From positions 1,364,001-1,428,000 of the forward strand of contig NZ_CP053108.1 in NCBI RefSeq assembly GCF_013009075.1: 64,000 nt of DNA, written 5' to 3'. A model generated the notes under the pieces. That model worked only from the letters and a program-made list of their open reading frames with translations. It was not told the origin of the DNA and did not search any database. A program made the position numbers and the translations under genes. The DNA is from Halomonas sp. TA22 (GTDB lineage Bacteria > Pseudomonadota > Gammaproteobacteria > Pseudomonadales > Halomonadaceae). Below are positions 45,324 to 55,784 of the stretch, in pieces; positions within the stretch are counted from its first letter, which is position 1; every line of letters begins with the position of its first letter.

Positions 45324-45564
45324 GATAATCCTCCTGGATTCCAACCATCACGACGGTTCTCGTCGATAGCGATAACCGTGCGTACACGAGTTACGCTCAT
45401 CCCTATACGACTACCGATTCCTTTTTGGGTAACGCATGCCGCCTAGAGAGCCCCATGCTGCACCGCAAAAAGCGTAGCCGGCCTGCTCTTGCCTTGCAAC
45501 ACAATGCCACCTGCAACGCCCATCAACTGACCGAGATCAAGCAATGGCATGCCGCGCAAAACGG

Positions 45565-45996
45565 TCAGCTTCGCTTGGCACGGGACGAGGCACTGGCACG
45601 CGGTCGCGAGGCGGACTTGCCGCTTTCTTGCGAGTCCGCCGGCTCCTCGTTCCGCTTCGCCGAACTCTCATCATTGTCGCGCCCACGGGTGTTGTCTGAG
45701 CGCGATGGACTGCCTGCCTGGCGCAGCATGTCCAGCATCATCTGCTGATAGGTGCCGAAGTTGGCAAGCCCCTGCGCCATCCCCTCTTTCATGAAGGGCT
45801 GCTGCAGGGTATCCCTGAAGAACGGTTGTTGCAGGAAGGGTTGAAGTAGGCTCATGGGGTCGTAGCCCTCGACTCCCGCCTCCATTTGCTGCTGGATGCG
45901 GGACATGAGATCGCGCTGGAAGGCTTCCACGTCGGGCAAGCCCATCGACTGGCGAAATTCCTGCGGGGTGAGATCGAATTCGACGTTGATTTTCAT
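45565..45996 (-). CDS. Phasin-neighbour protein, DUF6489-like
   Basis: 143 residues. N-terminal DLTPQEFRQSMGLPDVEAFQ, a Gln/Phe/Pro-rich centre (LLQPFLQQPFFRDTLQQPFM) and a Ser/Arg/Lys-rich disordered tail. Similar short proteins lie next to phasin genes; a role at PHA granules is inferred from position. Function unproven. Confidence 0.7.
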   Translation of the reverse strand: MKINVEFDLTPQEFRQSMGLPDVEAFQRDLMSRIQQQMEAGVEGYDPMSLLQPFLQQPFFRDTLQQPFMKEGMAQGLANFGTYQQMMLDMLRQAGSPSRSDNTRGRDNDESSAKRNEEPADSQESGKSASRPRASASSRAKRS

Positions 45997-46098
45997 GGCG
46001 TGACTCGACGGCTAGTTGTCTTTATGAGTCTAGCAGCGTGGCGGTCTGCCCACAGGACAGCCTCCACTCACTCAACTTACGCCGCCAACACCGCCGTT

Positions 46099-47184
46099 TC
46101 AACGCAATTGTGGCGTCTCGACTCGAACATCGAGATTCTGCGCCCGATGACGCAAGAGGTGATCCATCAAGGTGAGTGCCATCATCGCCTCGGCGATCGG
46201 TGTGGCGCGGATGCCGACACAGGGATCATGACGACCCTTGGTGATGACTTCCATGGGATTGCCATGTACATCGATGGAACGCCCCGGCGTGGTGATGCTC
46301 GAGGTGGGCTTGAGCGCCAGATGGGCGATCAGCGGCTGACCCGAGGAGATGCCACCCAGCACCCCGCCAGCATGGTTGGAGAGAAAGCCTTGCGGAGTCA
46401 TCTCGTCACGATGCTCGCTGCCACGCTGCGCTACACAGGCGAAGCCGTCACCGATCTCTACCCCCTTCACGGCATTGATGCTCATCAACCCATGCGCCAG
46501 CTCGGCATCGAGACGATCGAAGACAGGCTCGCCCAAGCCCACGGGGACGCCTTCGGCAATGACGGTTATTCTTGCCCCCACCGAGTCCTGATCGCGCCGC
46601 AATTGATCCATGTAAGCTTCGAGTTCGGGCACCTTGTCGAGGTCGGGGCAGAAGAAGGCATTCTCCTGCACCGCCGACCAGCTCTTGAACTCGATGGCAA
46701 TTGGCCCGAGCTGGCTCATGTAGCCACGCACCGTGACCCCCAGGCTCGCCAGGTACTTTTTGGCGATGGCACCCGCCGCCACCCGCATCGCCGTCTCGCG
46801 GGCGCTGGAGCGACCACCGCCACGATAGTCGCGCACGCCATACTTGTGGTGGTAGGTATAATCGGCGTGGGCCGGACGAAACTGCTCCTTGATCCTGGAG
46901 TAGTCGTTGGAGCGCTGATCGGTGTTCTCGATCAGAAGCCCGATCGAGGTGCCCGTGGTGACGCCTTCGAAGACCCCGGAAAGGATGCGAACCTGGTCCG
47001 GTTCACGGCGCTGGGTGGTGTGACGCGAGGTTCCTGGACGACGCCGATCGAGATCCGCCTGCAGGTCGGCCTCGCAGAGCTCGAGTCCCGGCGGACAACC
47101 GTCAACGATGGCGCCAAGCGCGGGGCCATGGCTCTCGCCGAAGGTGGTAACGGTGAACAGCTTGCCGAAGGTGTTGCCGGACAT
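46099..47184 (-). CDS. aroC: Chorismate synthase
   Basis: 361 residues. Last step of the shikimate pathway (EPSP to chorismate), feeding trpE here. Signature: [15 protein letters not shown] near the start, [12 protein letters not shown] and FMN-site [31 protein letters not shown]. Good GAGGA upstream. Follows prmB on the same strand. Confidence 0.97.
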   Translation of the reverse strand: MSGNTFGKLFTVTTFGESHGPALGAIVDGCPPGLELCEADLQADLDRRRPGTSRHTTQRREPDQVRILSGVFEGVTTGTSIGLLIENTDQRSNDYSRIKEQFRPAHADYTYHHKYGVRDYRGGGRSSARETAMRVAAGAIAKKYLASLGVTVRGYMSQLGPIAIEFKSWSAVQENAFFCPDLDKVPELEAYMDQLRRDQDSVGARITVIAEGVPVGLGEPVFDRLDAELAHGLMSINAVKGVEIGDGFACVAQRGSEHRDEMTPQGFLSNHAGGVLGGISSGQPLIAHLALKPTSSITTPGRSIDVHGNPMEVITKGRHDPCVGIRATPIAEAMMALTLMDHLLRHRAQNLDVRVETPQLR

Positions 47185-47257
47185 GGGGGTTCCTCGGGAC
47201 TCTTGAAGACTATGAATGGCGCTATATGGCTATTGAATGGCTCGCTCTTGAACGACG

Positions 47258-48235
47258 CTAGGCGAATGACGGCGCATAGGTGTCGAGTTCATGCGCGGTC
47301 AACACGAATACCCCCTGGCCGCCACGCTCGAACTCCAGCCACAGAAAAGGCACTTCGGGGAAGGCCGATTCGAGATGCCGGTCGGAGTTGCCGACCTCGA
47401 CGATCAGCACGCCCTCGTCAGTCAGGTAGCTACGCGCCTCGCGCAGGATGCGCCGTACGATATCCAGGCCATCCTCTCCCGCACCAAGCGCCAGCGCCGG
47501 TTCATGGCAGAATTCCTTGGGCATGGCGGCCAAATCGCGGGCATCGACATAGGGGGGGTTGGAGACGATCAGATCGTAACGCTGACCGGCGACCCCACTG
47601 AAGACGTCGGAGTGGACTGCACGCACCCGGGCGCCGACATCATGGCGACTGATGTTGGCCCGCGCCACCTCGAGCGCCTCGATGCTGATATCCGCCAGAT
47701 CGACCTCGCAGGTGGGCAGATGAAGCGACGTGGCGATGCCGATGCACCCCGAGCCGGTGCACAGGTCCAGCACGCGCGCCGGGGGTTCCTCGGGGAACCA
47801 GGCGCCGAAGCCCTGCTCGACCAGCTCGGCGATCGGCGAGCGAGGAATCAGCACTCGCTCGTCGACATCGAAGGCGAAACCGGCAAAGAAGCTCTCGCCA
47901 AGCAGGTAAGGCAGTGGCCGGCGCGTCTCGATGCGGGCACGCACCAGTGCCACGATACGCTCACGCTCCTGCGGCAGCAGGCGCGCCTCGATCACCGAGG
48001 GGTCGACATCCCAGGGCAGGTGCACCGCCCCAAGCGTCAGCGCCACCGCTTCGTCCCAGGCGGAGTCGGTGCCATGGCTGAAGCTCAGACCGTGAGCGTT
48101 GAACTCGGACGTCGCCCAGCGCAGGCAGTCGCGCAGGGTGATGAGACCGGCGCTGATGTCGCGGTCGGAGAGCGTCAGGGTCGAAACGGCATCAAGTCCC
48201 GGTGCCGGCACGTTATCAAGTGTGGAAGCGGCCAC
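47258..48235 (-). CDS. prmB: Ribosomal protein L3 glutamine methyltransferase
   Basis: 325 residues from GTG 48235 (AGGA 6 bases upstream). N5-glutamine methyltransferase of uL3. Motif [15 protein letters not shown], catalytic NPPY in [13 protein letters not shown], and [11 protein letters not shown] match PrmB rather than PrmC. Lies 73 bases before aroC, with which it is usually paired. Confidence 0.95.
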   Translation of the reverse strand: MAASTLDNVPAPGLDAVSTLTLSDRDISAGLITLRDCLRWATSEFNAHGLSFSHGTDSAWDEAVALTLGAVHLPWDVDPSVIEARLLPQERERIVALVRARIETRRPLPYLLGESFFAGFAFDVDERVLIPRSPIAELVEQGFGAWFPEEPPARVLDLCTGSGCIGIATSLHLPTCEVDLADISIEALEVARANISRHDVGARVRAVHSDVFSGVAGQRYDLIVSNPPYVDARDLAAMPKEFCHEPALALGAGEDGLDIVRRILREARSYLTDEGVLIVEVGNSDRHLESAFPEVPFLWLEFERGGQGVFVLTAHELDTYAPSFA

Positions 48236-48375
48236 GAGGCATCCTATTGCAGATGGTGGAGGTATCCAAGGAGAGGGATTGTACCCCCAGCAGGACGCGG
48301 TTCACAGTCAACCGCAAGCCGTTATACTGATAGGCTCGCCAAGTGGCGTAAACGACAGGATGGGAGTAGGGCTTC

Positions 48376-48969
48376 ATGCGCCGACGCCGCGGCCAACCGG
48401 ATGACGAGGAGATTTCCGCCTTTCGCCAGGCGCTGGCCGACGCGGGTGTGCGACCCCTCTCATCCAATCGCGCCGACCCCGGCAAGCCTCGCCAGGCGGG
48501 CCGCGACGACACGCTGGCCCGGCGGCGCGCCGCCGCGGTCGCTACCGATACCCAACAGCTCTCGAGCCGGCTCTCGGATGGACGTGTCGAGGCGGTCAAC
48601 CCCTCCCAGAGCCTCGACTTTGCCGTGGTCGACCTCCCTTATCGCACTCATGCTCAGCTCAAGCGCGGCCAGATCGCCTGGGAGGCGGGACTGGACCTTC
48701 ACGGTTATAGCATCGACGAGGCGCGCGACGAGCTCGAAGGCTTTCTGTGCGAAGCGATCAAGGAGCGCATGCGTTGCGTGCTGGTGGTGCACGGCAAGGC
48801 TCGCTCCAGCGTGCATGGCGGCCTGAGCCAGTACCCGCTGATCAAGAGTCACGTCAATGCCTGGCTGCGCGAGTGGCCAAGCGTGCTGGCGTTCTGCTCG
48901 GCCCGCGAACTCGATGGCGGTACCGGCGCGGTCTACGTGCTGCTGCGCCGACGCGGCGAGGCGCTGTAG
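48376..48969 (+). CDS. Smr-domain protein (SmrB/YfcN type)
   Basis: 197 residues. N-terminal disordered, Arg-rich region, then a Smr domain (LDLHGYSIDEARDELEGF, VLVVHGKARSSVHG, and the final FCSARELDGGTGAVYVLLRR). Stand-alone Smr proteins such as SmrB cut mRNA at collided ribosomes; the DxH and HGK motifs are kept. Divergent from prmB. Confidence 0.92.
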   Translation: MRRRRGQPDDEEISAFRQALADAGVRPLSSNRADPGKPRQAGRDDTLARRRAAAVATDTQQLSSRLSDGRVEAVNPSQSLDFAVVDLPYRTHAQLKRGQIAWEAGLDLHGYSIDEARDELEGFLCEAIKERMRCVLVVHGKARSSVHGGLSQYPLIKSHVNAWLREWPSVLAFCSARELDGGTGAVYVLLRRRGEAL

Positions 48970-48993
48970 TCACTCATCGCCCATCACACGCTC

Positions 48994-49866
48994 CTAGCTC
49001 GCCTCTTCCTGCCGCCACGCCACGATGGCATCCGCGACCGTCGCCACCGCGGCGGGCTCCAGATGCAGATGGTGCCCGCCCGGCACTATTCGGCGTTCGA
49101 GCCCCCTAAGTGCGCTTCTGGCAAGCTCGGCGTCCTCCCGCTCCCCGAGGATACCCTCTCGGCCCTCGATCAACAGCGTTGGAGTCTCGATCGCCATCAA
49201 AATGCCCAGGGCCTGCTGGGGGCAGAAGCGCACCAGCGAGGGACGCAGCAGTCTAGCGTCAGTGCGCAGTCGAACGTGACCATCGGCGAGCGTCTCTACA
49301 TTGCGCCTGACAATGGGCTCTGCCGTCACCGCATCAAGCGGCGTGACCCCGCCAGCCACGCGTGCGGCCACCGCCATCTCGATATCGGCATAGCGTGGCG
49401 ATGGCGAGACGCGCCGACGATGCCCAAGCAGACCCTTGCGCAACTGTTCGGCACCCTTCTCGGCCGGTGTCGTCAACATCCCCACGCCATCGATCAGCAT
49501 CATGCGCTCGACCCGCTCGGGCAGCGCCGCGGCCAGCAGACAAGAGACCGCCGCCCCCATGGAGTGAGCAAGCAGCGGGGCGGACGTCAGCGCAAGCCCG
49601 TCAAGCACGTCGAGTACGTCATGGCAGTAATCCCAGAGGGCATAGTCGGTGCCCGGTGGATGCCTGTTCGACTCACCGTGGCCGGCGAAGTCGATCGCCA
49701 CCAGGCGTATGCCCAGCCGATCGACCAGCAGCGGCGCCAGGCGCGTGAAGCTGGCAGCGTTGTCCAGCCAGCCATGCAGCGCCAGCCACACAGGAGCGCT
49801 CTCCTCTCCCCAGGCCAGTCCTGCCAGCCTGCCGCTGCCCAGGCGCAGTTGCTTGGGTTCGTTCAT
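48994..49866 (-). CDS. Alpha/beta hydrolase
   Basis: 290 residues. LALHGWLDNAASFTRL oxyanion loop, nucleophile Ser in LLAHSMGAAVSC, and PGGHHLHLEP histidine. Resembles MhpC/serine hydrolase-like (SERHL) proteins. Overlaps the next gene by 4 bases (ATGA), so two hydrolases are co-transcribed. Substrate unknown. Confidence 0.85.
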   Translation of the reverse strand: MNEPKQLRLGSGRLAGLAWGEESAPVWLALHGWLDNAASFTRLAPLLVDRLGIRLVAIDFAGHGESNRHPPGTDYALWDYCHDVLDVLDGLALTSAPLLAHSMGAAVSCLLAAALPERVERMMLIDGVGMLTTPAEKGAEQLRKGLLGHRRRVSPSPRYADIEMAVAARVAGGVTPLDAVTAEPIVRRNVETLADGHVRLRTDARLLRPSLVRFCPQQALGILMAIETPTLLIEGREGILGEREDAELARSALRGLERRIVPGGHHLHLEPAAVATVADAIVAWRQEEAS

Positions 49867-50672
49867 GAGTGCGTTTCCAACAAGGCATCAAGGGTGGTTA
49901 GCAGCGTCTGGCGCGCGCTATCGGGATACTCCATGGGGAACATGTGGCCGCCGGGCACGACCTCGACACGCACGCCGTGCCGCTGCAGCCGCTGACGCCT
50001 GCGCGCCGTGATTAGATCCGACTCGGCACCCGCCAGCAGCGCCAGCGGTACCTCCAGGCGTGCCGGTAGTCCATGCAGATGATCGGGCAAATGCCTAAAT
50101 ATCTCCACTTCGATCCGAGGGTCGAAGATCAGTTGGACCCGGCCATCCGCCAGGGTTTGCGTACCGCCCTCGACATAGTCCCGCAAGGCCTCGTCGGTAA
50201 AGCGTCGGAACAGGCCACGGCGGCGGAGATAGTCACCCATGGCCTCATGGCTCGTCCAGGTCGCGCGCCGCCCACGGGTTCTGCCGGCCGGGGTGACGCG
50301 ATCGGCGAAGCCGAAGCGCTTGGCAAGCTTCATGGCCCAGGCATCCAACCCCAGCATCAGCGGCGGATCGAGCAGCACCACACAGCGAAAGCGCTGGGGA
50401 GCGGCCTGGGCGGCCATCGCCATGAGCACGCCGCCCATCGAATGGCCGACACCAATGACCGGCTTCTCACATGCCTCCAGCTGCTCGAGCAGCTCCTCCT
50501 GCAAGTGTTGCCAGTTGTGGCTTACCGGATAGTCGGGATGGTGCCCCAATCGCTCCAGTGGCATGACCTCGAAGCGGCTCTGCAGGGGGGCCAGAAAGCT
50601 GCGGTAGCTGGCGCCGGTAAAGCCGTTGGCGTGGGCGAATACCAGCCGATCATGTGTGGGAAGGGTGGGCAT
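49863..50672 (-). CDS. Alpha/beta hydrolase
   Basis: 269 residues from MPTLPTHDR (AGGAA upstream). Nucleophile in GVGHSMGGVLMA, acid loop SDLITARR and histidine in VVPGGHMFPMEYP. FAHANGFTGASYRSF is the oxyanion region. First of the two-hydrolase pair. Substrate unknown. Confidence 0.85.
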   Translation of the reverse strand: MPTLPTHDRLVFAHANGFTGASYRSFLAPLQSRFEVMPLERLGHHPDYPVSHNWQHLQEELLEQLEACEKPVIGVGHSMGGVLMAMAAQAAPQRFRCVVLLDPPLMLGLDAWAMKLAKRFGFADRVTPAGRTRGRRATWTSHEAMGDYLRRRGLFRRFTDEALRDYVEGGTQTLADGRVQLIFDPRIEVEIFRHLPDHLHGLPARLEVPLALLAGAESDLITARRRQRLQRHGVRVEVVPGGHMFPMEYPDSARQTLLTTLDALLETHS

Positions 50673-50813
50673 GGAGCGTGTTCCTGAGCTGGGTCGTGTC
50701 CGTCGATGGTCATAGCAGGCTAACGTGTTTACCATTGTCTACCAACGCTCATTGTATGCGCTCTCTTTTCAAACGCCCGTTCGACTTTAATCGCACACTT
50801 AATCGGAGCCTTC

Positions 50814-50915
50814 GTGACCCAGCCTCGTCCCCCTCGCGACACGCGCCTGCGCAATCGCCTGTTCTTCGCTACCGTCATCGTTGCCGTGCTTGTCGGCTTG
50901 TGGCTGGCCCGCTAG
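50814..50915 (+). CDS. 33-residue membrane miniprotein
   Basis: Short ORF starting at GTG with GGAG 6 bases upstream. Encodes an Arg-rich N terminus (RPPRDTRLRNR) and one membrane helix (LFFATVIVAVLVGLWLA), ending with Arg. It stops 10 bases before the AEC transporter gene, so may be co-transcribed. Coding is supported by the ribosome site and layout only. Confidence 0.5.
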   Translation: MTQPRPPRDTRLRNRLFFATVIVAVLVGLWLAR

Positions 50916-50925
50916 AGAGACACCA

Positions 50926-51873
50926 ATGACCGCGTTCGACATCCTCTTCGGCACACTCGAGGTGACACTGCCAGTGTTTGCCATGGTCTTCATTGGCCTT
51001 GTGTTGAAGCGCATCGGCTGGATCGATCAAGCCTTCATCTCTACCGCCTCGAGCCTGGTCTTCAAGGCCACCATGCCGACACTGCTGTTTCTCAGCATCA
51101 TCAACGCCGATCTCGATAATGCCCTGCAGCCTGATCTGATCGGCTACTTTCTGACCTTCTCGATGTTCAGCTTCGCCATCGCCTGGGGGTGGGCCTGCTG
51201 GCGTTGTCCGCTCCTCGAGCGCGGCGTCTTCGTTCAGGCCGCGTTTCGCGGCAACTGCGGCGTGGTCGGCCTGGCGCTGGCCGCCAGCATGTACGGTAAT
51301 TATGGACTTTCGCTGGGCGGCATCATGGCCGGCAGCATCATCGTGCTCTACAACATTCTCTCCTCCATCATCCTCTCACTCTACAGTCCGACGGCGCGCT
51401 CGGACATTCCCTCGCTATTGAAGGACATCCTTCGCAATCCATTGATCATCAGCGTGCTGGCCGCGCTTCCCATCGCGGCACTGCAATTCTCGCTGCCCGC
51501 CTGGTTGATGACCTCCGGCGAGTACTTCGCCTCGCTCTCCCTGCCGTTGGCCCTCATCTGCATCGGTGGCACGCTCACCATCGCCTCGCTGCGCGATGGG
51601 CGCCATCTGGCGGTGGATGCCGGCCTCTGGAAGATCGCCTGGATGCCGGCCCTTGGCACGTTCGGTGCCGCCCTGCTCGGTTTCAGGGGGCCGGAGCTGG
51701 GAATCCTGTTTCTGTTCCTGGCAAGCCCCACCGCCGCGGTCGCCTTCGTCATGGCCAAGTCGGCCGGGGCCAATGAACGCCTTACGGCCAGCATCATCGT
51801 CCTGACCACCTTCGGCTCCATGCTGACCATCAGCCTGGGCATCTTCTTGCTGCAGTGGCTGGCGTTGACCTAA
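50926..51873 (+). CDS. AEC-family transporter, copy 1
   Basis: 315 residues, about ten membrane segments, auxin-efflux-carrier (malonate/other carboxylate) family. FGTLEVTLPVFAMVFIGLVLKRIGWIDQAFI near the start and SFSLPAWLMTSGEYFASLSLPLALICIGGTL at the repeat. A close paralogue lies at 62787; the two flank the aldarate operon. May transport a carboxylate related to that pathway; inference only. Confidence 0.85.
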   Translation: MTAFDILFGTLEVTLPVFAMVFIGLVLKRIGWIDQAFISTASSLVFKATMPTLLFLSIINADLDNALQPDLIGYFLTFSMFSFAIAWGWACWRCPLLERGVFVQAAFRGNCGVVGLALAASMYGNYGLSLGGIMAGSIIVLYNILSSIILSLYSPTARSDIPSLLKDILRNPLIISVLAALPIAALQFSLPAWLMTSGEYFASLSLPLALICIGGTLTIASLRDGRHLAVDAGLWKIAWMPALGTFGAALLGFRGPELGILFLFLASPTAAVAFVMAKSAGANERLTASIIVLTTFGSMLTISLGIFLLQWLALT

Positions 51874-51889
51874 GCCAACCTGCTCCAAG

Positions 51890-51920
51890 CAAAGAGGCGG
51901 CCAGATGGCCGCCTCTTTTG
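51890..51920. terminator. Bidirectional terminator after AEC copy 1
   Basis: AAAGAGGCGGCC / GGCCGCCTCTTT stem with an AGAT loop, A-tract on the left and TTTT on the right; between convergent AEC and dehydrogenase genes. Confidence 0.9.
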
Positions 51921-51938
51921 CTGTAGTGACGCCTCGCG

Positions 51939-53516
51939 CTACCCTTCGCGCTTGCCATCCACCAGGCGTGACACGCCCCATGGATTGCCGTCCCTGAGCG
52001 GCTCGGGCAGCAGCCCTTCCGGCAGCGACTGGTAGCACACCGGACGCAGGAAACGGTGGATCGCCGCGCTGCCCACCGAGGTGGTGCGCGCATCCGAGGT
52101 CGCCGGGTAAGGGCCGCCGTGGACCATGGCGTGACATACTTCGACGCCGGTCGGCCAGCCATTGGCGAGAATGCGCCCGGCCTTGCGCTCGAGCGTCGGC
52201 ATCAGGGCCTTGGCCGCTTCCAGATCGCCATCGTCCATCTGCAGGGTAATGGTGAGCTGACCTTCGAGCTCGGTGGCGACGCGCTTGACCTCGTCCAGGT
52301 CGGCACACTCGATCACCAGCGAGCTTGAGCCGAACACCTCCTCCTGCAGTTCGGCCTCAGCGAGAAAGTCGGCCGCGCGGGTTGCAAATAGCCCGGTCTG
52401 GCACTGGTTGGGCGTCTCACCGACCTGGCCGCGCGCCACCTCCTTCACCTTGGCGCTGCTCGAGAGACGACCCACGCCCTGCTCGTAGGCGCCATGGATG
52501 CCGGGGGTGAGCATGGTCTGGGCAGCACTTTGCTTGACCGCCGCCCCGGAGGCGTTGATGAAGGCGTCGAGCTCGGGCCCCTTCACGGCAATCACCAAGC
52601 CTGGGTTGGTACAGAACTGCCCGGCGCCCATGTTGAGCGAGGCGACGAAGCCTTCGACGAGCTGTTCGCCACGTGACTTGAGCGCCTCGGGCATCAAAAA
52701 CACCGGGTTGATCGAGCTCATCTCGGCATAGACCGGGATCGGCTGGGGGCGGGCCTGGGCGGTCCTCATCAGCGCGGTGCCGCCACTGCGTGAGCCGGTG
52801 AAGCCCACCGCCTGGATGCGCGGATCGCTGACCAGCGCCTGGCCGATGTCGTTGCCCGAGCCGAACAGCAGCGAGAATACACCTTCTGGCAACCCGCACT
52901 TCTCGACGGCCTTCTGCACCGCACGCCCGACCAGCTCCGAGGTGCCGGGGTGGGCGGAGTGGCCCTTGACGATCACCGGGCAGCCGGCGGCCAGTGCCGA
53001 GGCAGTATCGCCGCCCGCCACCGAGAAGGCGAGCGGGAAGTTGCTGGCACCGAACACCGCGACCGGGCCCAGGCCGATGTGGCGCTGGCGCAGGTCGGCG
53101 CGGGGCAGCGGCTGACGATCGGGCATCGCCGGATCGATGCGCACGTCGAGCCACTCGCCTGCGCGCACCACCGAGGCGAACAGCCGCAGCTGGCCGCAGG
53201 TACGCCCGCGTTCGCCCTCCAGGCGTGCCTGGGGCAGGCCGGATTCGGCCATGGCGCGCTCGATCAGCTCATCGCCGATCGCCTCGATCTCGCTGGCGAT
53301 GGTTTCGAGAAACGTCGCGCGCGCCTCGAGGGAGGTCTCACGATAGGTGGCAAACGCCGCCTCGGCCAGTTCGCAGGCACGTTCGACCTCGCCCTGGGTG
53401 CCGCCCAGGTAGGTGGGTTCAAGCGTTTCGCCGGTGGCCGGATTGATGGCATTGATTGGCTTGGAACTGCCGCTGACGGCCGATTGGCCGATGAGTAGCT
53501 TGCCTTCCAGTGTCAT
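51939..53516 (-). CDS. 2-oxoglutarate semialdehyde (2,5-dioxovalerate) dehydrogenase
   Basis: 525-residue NAD(P)+ aldehyde dehydrogenase of the KGSADH type. Catalytic Cys in [13 protein letters not shown], Glu in [13 protein letters not shown], cofactor-site [15 protein letters not shown] and GFTGSRSGG. It oxidises 2-oxoglutarate semialdehyde to 2-oxoglutarate, the last step of aldarate catabolism. Distal gene of the operon that starts with kdgD. Confidence 0.9.
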   Translation of the reverse strand: MTLEGKLLIGQSAVSGSSKPINAINPATGETLEPTYLGGTQGEVERACELAEAAFATYRETSLEARATFLETIASEIEAIGDELIERAMAESGLPQARLEGERGRTCGQLRLFASVVRAGEWLDVRIDPAMPDRQPLPRADLRQRHIGLGPVAVFGASNFPLAFSVAGGDTASALAAGCPVIVKGHSAHPGTSELVGRAVQKAVEKCGLPEGVFSLLFGSGNDIGQALVSDPRIQAVGFTGSRSGGTALMRTAQARPQPIPVYAEMSSINPVFLMPEALKSRGEQLVEGFVASLNMGAGQFCTNPGLVIAVKGPELDAFINASGAAVKQSAAQTMLTPGIHGAYEQGVGRLSSSAKVKEVARGQVGETPNQCQTGLFATRAADFLAEAELQEEVFGSSSLVIECADLDEVKRVATELEGQLTITLQMDDGDLEAAKALMPTLERKAGRILANGWPTGVEVCHAMVHGGPYPATSDARTTSVGSAAIHRFLRPVCYQSLPEGLLPEPLRDGNPWGVSRLVDGKREG

Positions 53517-53588
53517 GGTGACTCCTGTCGTTCGCGTCGTTGAAGCGCTGGAATGATGAATGCTGCCTGCTGGTCTCGACGAGCGGTG

Positions 53589-54326
53589 TCAGGCCTCCTG
53601 ATACTTCGCATACATGTTCCTGGCGCGATTGAGATGCTGAAACATCATCTCGCGTGCCGCCTCGGGATCACGGGCGAGAATCGCCTCGAGAATATAGGTG
53701 TGCTCCTCCTCGACCCGGGCGAGATACTTGTCCGTGGCTGCCGTATTGATCTCGATGCTCATCAGCTTGGCACGCGGGATGACGGCCTGGCTCAACTGCT
53801 CGTAGAACACCTTGAAGAACGGATTCTTGGTCGCTGCCGCAATAGCATAGTGAAAATCATAGTCTTCGATACGCGCCTGGGATTTCTCGTTGCGCGCCTT
53901 GATGAAGGCGGCGTGCTTCGCCTCGAGCAGGCCGCGATCCGCCTCGTCGTGGCGCTGTGCCGCCAGTTCCGCTGCTGCCGGCTCGATGTTCAGGCGCAGC
54001 TCGAGCACATGCAGGATATCCTCGACGGTCGTGGGGCTGATGCGTTCGGCCGGCATCGCCTCGATGGAAGCGGAGCGCAGCACCGTGGTACCCACTCCGC
54101 GGCGCGTCTCGACCAGGCCGAGCGACTTCAGGTGCGTGATCGCCTCGCGAATCACGGTACGGCTGACACCGAACGAATCGCAGAGACTGTTCTCGGTAGG
54201 CAATTTCTGCCCCACCGGCACTTTCCCCTGGGTGATCAGCGACTCGAGTTGATCGGCCACATGCACGGACAGGCTGCCCTGCTGAGCAACCTTGCGCAGA
54301 TTTAGTCCGGCAATGCCGCTTGCCAT
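53589..54326 (-). CDS. FadR/GntR-family regulator of the aldarate operon
   Basis: 245 residues from MASGIAG (AGAGGA at good spacing). N-terminal winged helix (HVADQLESLITQGKVPVGQKLPTENSLCDSFGVSRTVIREAITHLKSLGLV) and FCD ligand domain (VLELRLNIEPAAAELAAQRHDEAD; metal ligands Asp/His pattern). Location between gudD and the semialdehyde dehydrogenase suggests it senses an aldarate or keto-acid and represses the operon. Confidence 0.9.
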   Translation of the reverse strand: MASGIAGLNLRKVAQQGSLSVHVADQLESLITQGKVPVGQKLPTENSLCDSFGVSRTVIREAITHLKSLGLVETRRGVGTTVLRSASIEAMPAERISPTTVEDILHVLELRLNIEPAAAELAAQRHDEADRGLLEAKHAAFIKARNEKSQARIEDYDFHYAIAAATKNPFFKVFYEQLSQAVIPRAKLMSIEINTAATDKYLARVEEEHTYILEAILARDPEAAREMMFQHLNRARNMYAKYQEA

Positions 54327-54371
54327 AGTCATTCCTCTGTTCATGAATTGGACGCCGCCCACAAAAATATG

Positions 54372-54382
54372 ATGTTATACTA
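54372..54382. promoter_or_regulatory. Possible operator upstream of the FadR-type gene
   Basis: ATGTTATACTA differs in one position from the FadR-family TNGTNNNACNA pattern; a related palindrome ATGTAATACAT is before kdgD. Weak evidence. Confidence 0.3.
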
Positions 54383-54404
54383 CTATAGCAGCAATCACCG
54401 GCAA

Positions 54405-55730
54405 CTACCGAACCAGCGCCGGCCGCTTAGGATCGAACATCCAGCCGTCGATCAAATACTGCATGGACATGGCATCGTTGCGCTGGGTCACGTCGAGACT
54501 CTTGAAGAGGCGGTGAGCCTCGATCAGCTTGTCTTCGTCCAATTCCACGCCAAGCCCCGGCGCCGACGGCACCTTGAGCTTGCCATCGCGAATCTGGAAC
54601 GGGTTCTTGGTGATCCGCTGCCCATCCTGCCATATCCAGTGAGTATCGATGGCCGTGATCTCTCCCGGGCATGCCGCAGCGACATGGGTCATCATGGCCA
54701 AGGAGATGTCGAAGTGATTGTTGCTATGCGATCCCCAGGTCATGCCCCACTCATGGCACAGCTCGCCTACCATCACCGCCCCCTGCATGGTCCAGAAGTG
54801 GCAATCGGCCAGGGGGATGTCGATGGCATTGAGTTGAACGGCATACTGAAGTTGCTTGAAATCGGTGGCTATCATGTTGGTGGCCGTGGGCAGGCCGGTG
54901 CGTTTCTTGAACTCTGCCATGGTCTCACGCCCCGAGTAGCTCTCCTCCTGCCCGCAGGGATCCTCGGCGTAGCTGAGCAGGTGCTTGATCGGCTCCAGCA
55001 CCCGAACTGCCTCGTCGAGCTTCCAGGCACCGTTAGGATCCAGGGTCAGGCGCGCTTCGGGGAAGGCCTCGTGCAGCGCGCGAATACAGTCCGCCTCTTC
55101 CTCGCCACGCAACACGCCGCCCTTGAGCTTGAAATCCTTGAAGCCGTAACGCTCGTAAGCCGCCTTGGCCAGGTTGGTCACGGCATCGGGCGTTAGTGCC
55201 TCTCGGCAGCGCACCTCATCCCAGGTATCCTGGGGATCGGTGGCACGGGGATAGGGAAGATCCGTCTTGTCGGGATCGCCCAGCAGGAAAAGGTAGCCCA
55301 GCGCCTCGACCTCGTCGCGCTGGCGGCCGTACTGACCCAGCAGGTCGGCCACCGGCAGCTGTATCGCCTGGCCATAGAGATCCAGCAGCGCCGACTCAAT
55401 CCCAGTAATGACATGGACCGCCACGCGAAGGTCGTAGGTCTGGCGTCCGCGCTCTTCATGGCCATTACGGGCCAGCACCTGACGTGAGTTATTGAGGGTT
55501 TGCTTGATGTCATTGACCCGGGAGCCTTCCACCAGCGTCCGGCACTGCTCGAGCCCCTTCAAGATACCTTCGCTCGAGGGTATTTCGCCGACGCCTTTGT
55601 TACCAGCATCGTCCTCGAAAATCACAACACAGCGAATGAACCAAGGGGCATGACCGCCGCTGAGGTTGAGAAGAAAACTGTCGTAACCAGCAACGGGTAC
55701 CACACGCATACTTTTGATCTTGGGAAACAT
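54405..55730 (-). CDS. gudD: Glucarate dehydratase
   Basis: 441-residue enolase-superfamily enzyme dehydrating D-glucarate to 5-keto-4-deoxyglucarate. Seen: [13 protein letters not shown] (catalytic Lys), [28 protein letters not shown] metal ligands and [25 protein letters not shown] with the His. Between garD and the regulator. GC-rich, in contrast with garD. Confidence 0.95.
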   Translation of the reverse strand: MFPKIKSMRVVPVAGYDSFLLNLSGGHAPWFIRCVVIFEDDAGNKGVGEIPSSEGILKGLEQCRTLVEGSRVNDIKQTLNNSRQVLARNGHEERGRQTYDLRVAVHVITGIESALLDLYGQAIQLPVADLLGQYGRQRDEVEALGYLFLLGDPDKTDLPYPRATDPQDTWDEVRCREALTPDAVTNLAKAAYERYGFKDFKLKGGVLRGEEEADCIRALHEAFPEARLTLDPNGAWKLDEAVRVLEPIKHLLSYAEDPCGQEESYSGRETMAEFKKRTGLPTATNMIATDFKQLQYAVQLNAIDIPLADCHFWTMQGAVMVGELCHEWGMTWGSHSNNHFDISLAMMTHVAAACPGEITAIDTHWIWQDGQRITKNPFQIRDGKLKVPSAPGLGVELDEDKLIEAHRLFKSLDVTQRNDAMSMQYLIDGWMFDPKRPALVR

Positions 55731-55784
55731 ATCTCTTCTTCCTGGCCATCTAGTTATTACATAAATTCACAAAGTCAAACAGGC

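Noticed and set aside
45886-47601. Long plus-strand open frame over aroC
   Set aside because: Opposite-strand shadow of chorismate synthase, whose motifs are complete on the minus strand.
47291-48826. Long plus-strand open frame over prmB and smr
   Set aside because: Shadow ORF; prmB and the Smr protein explain the region with clear motifs.
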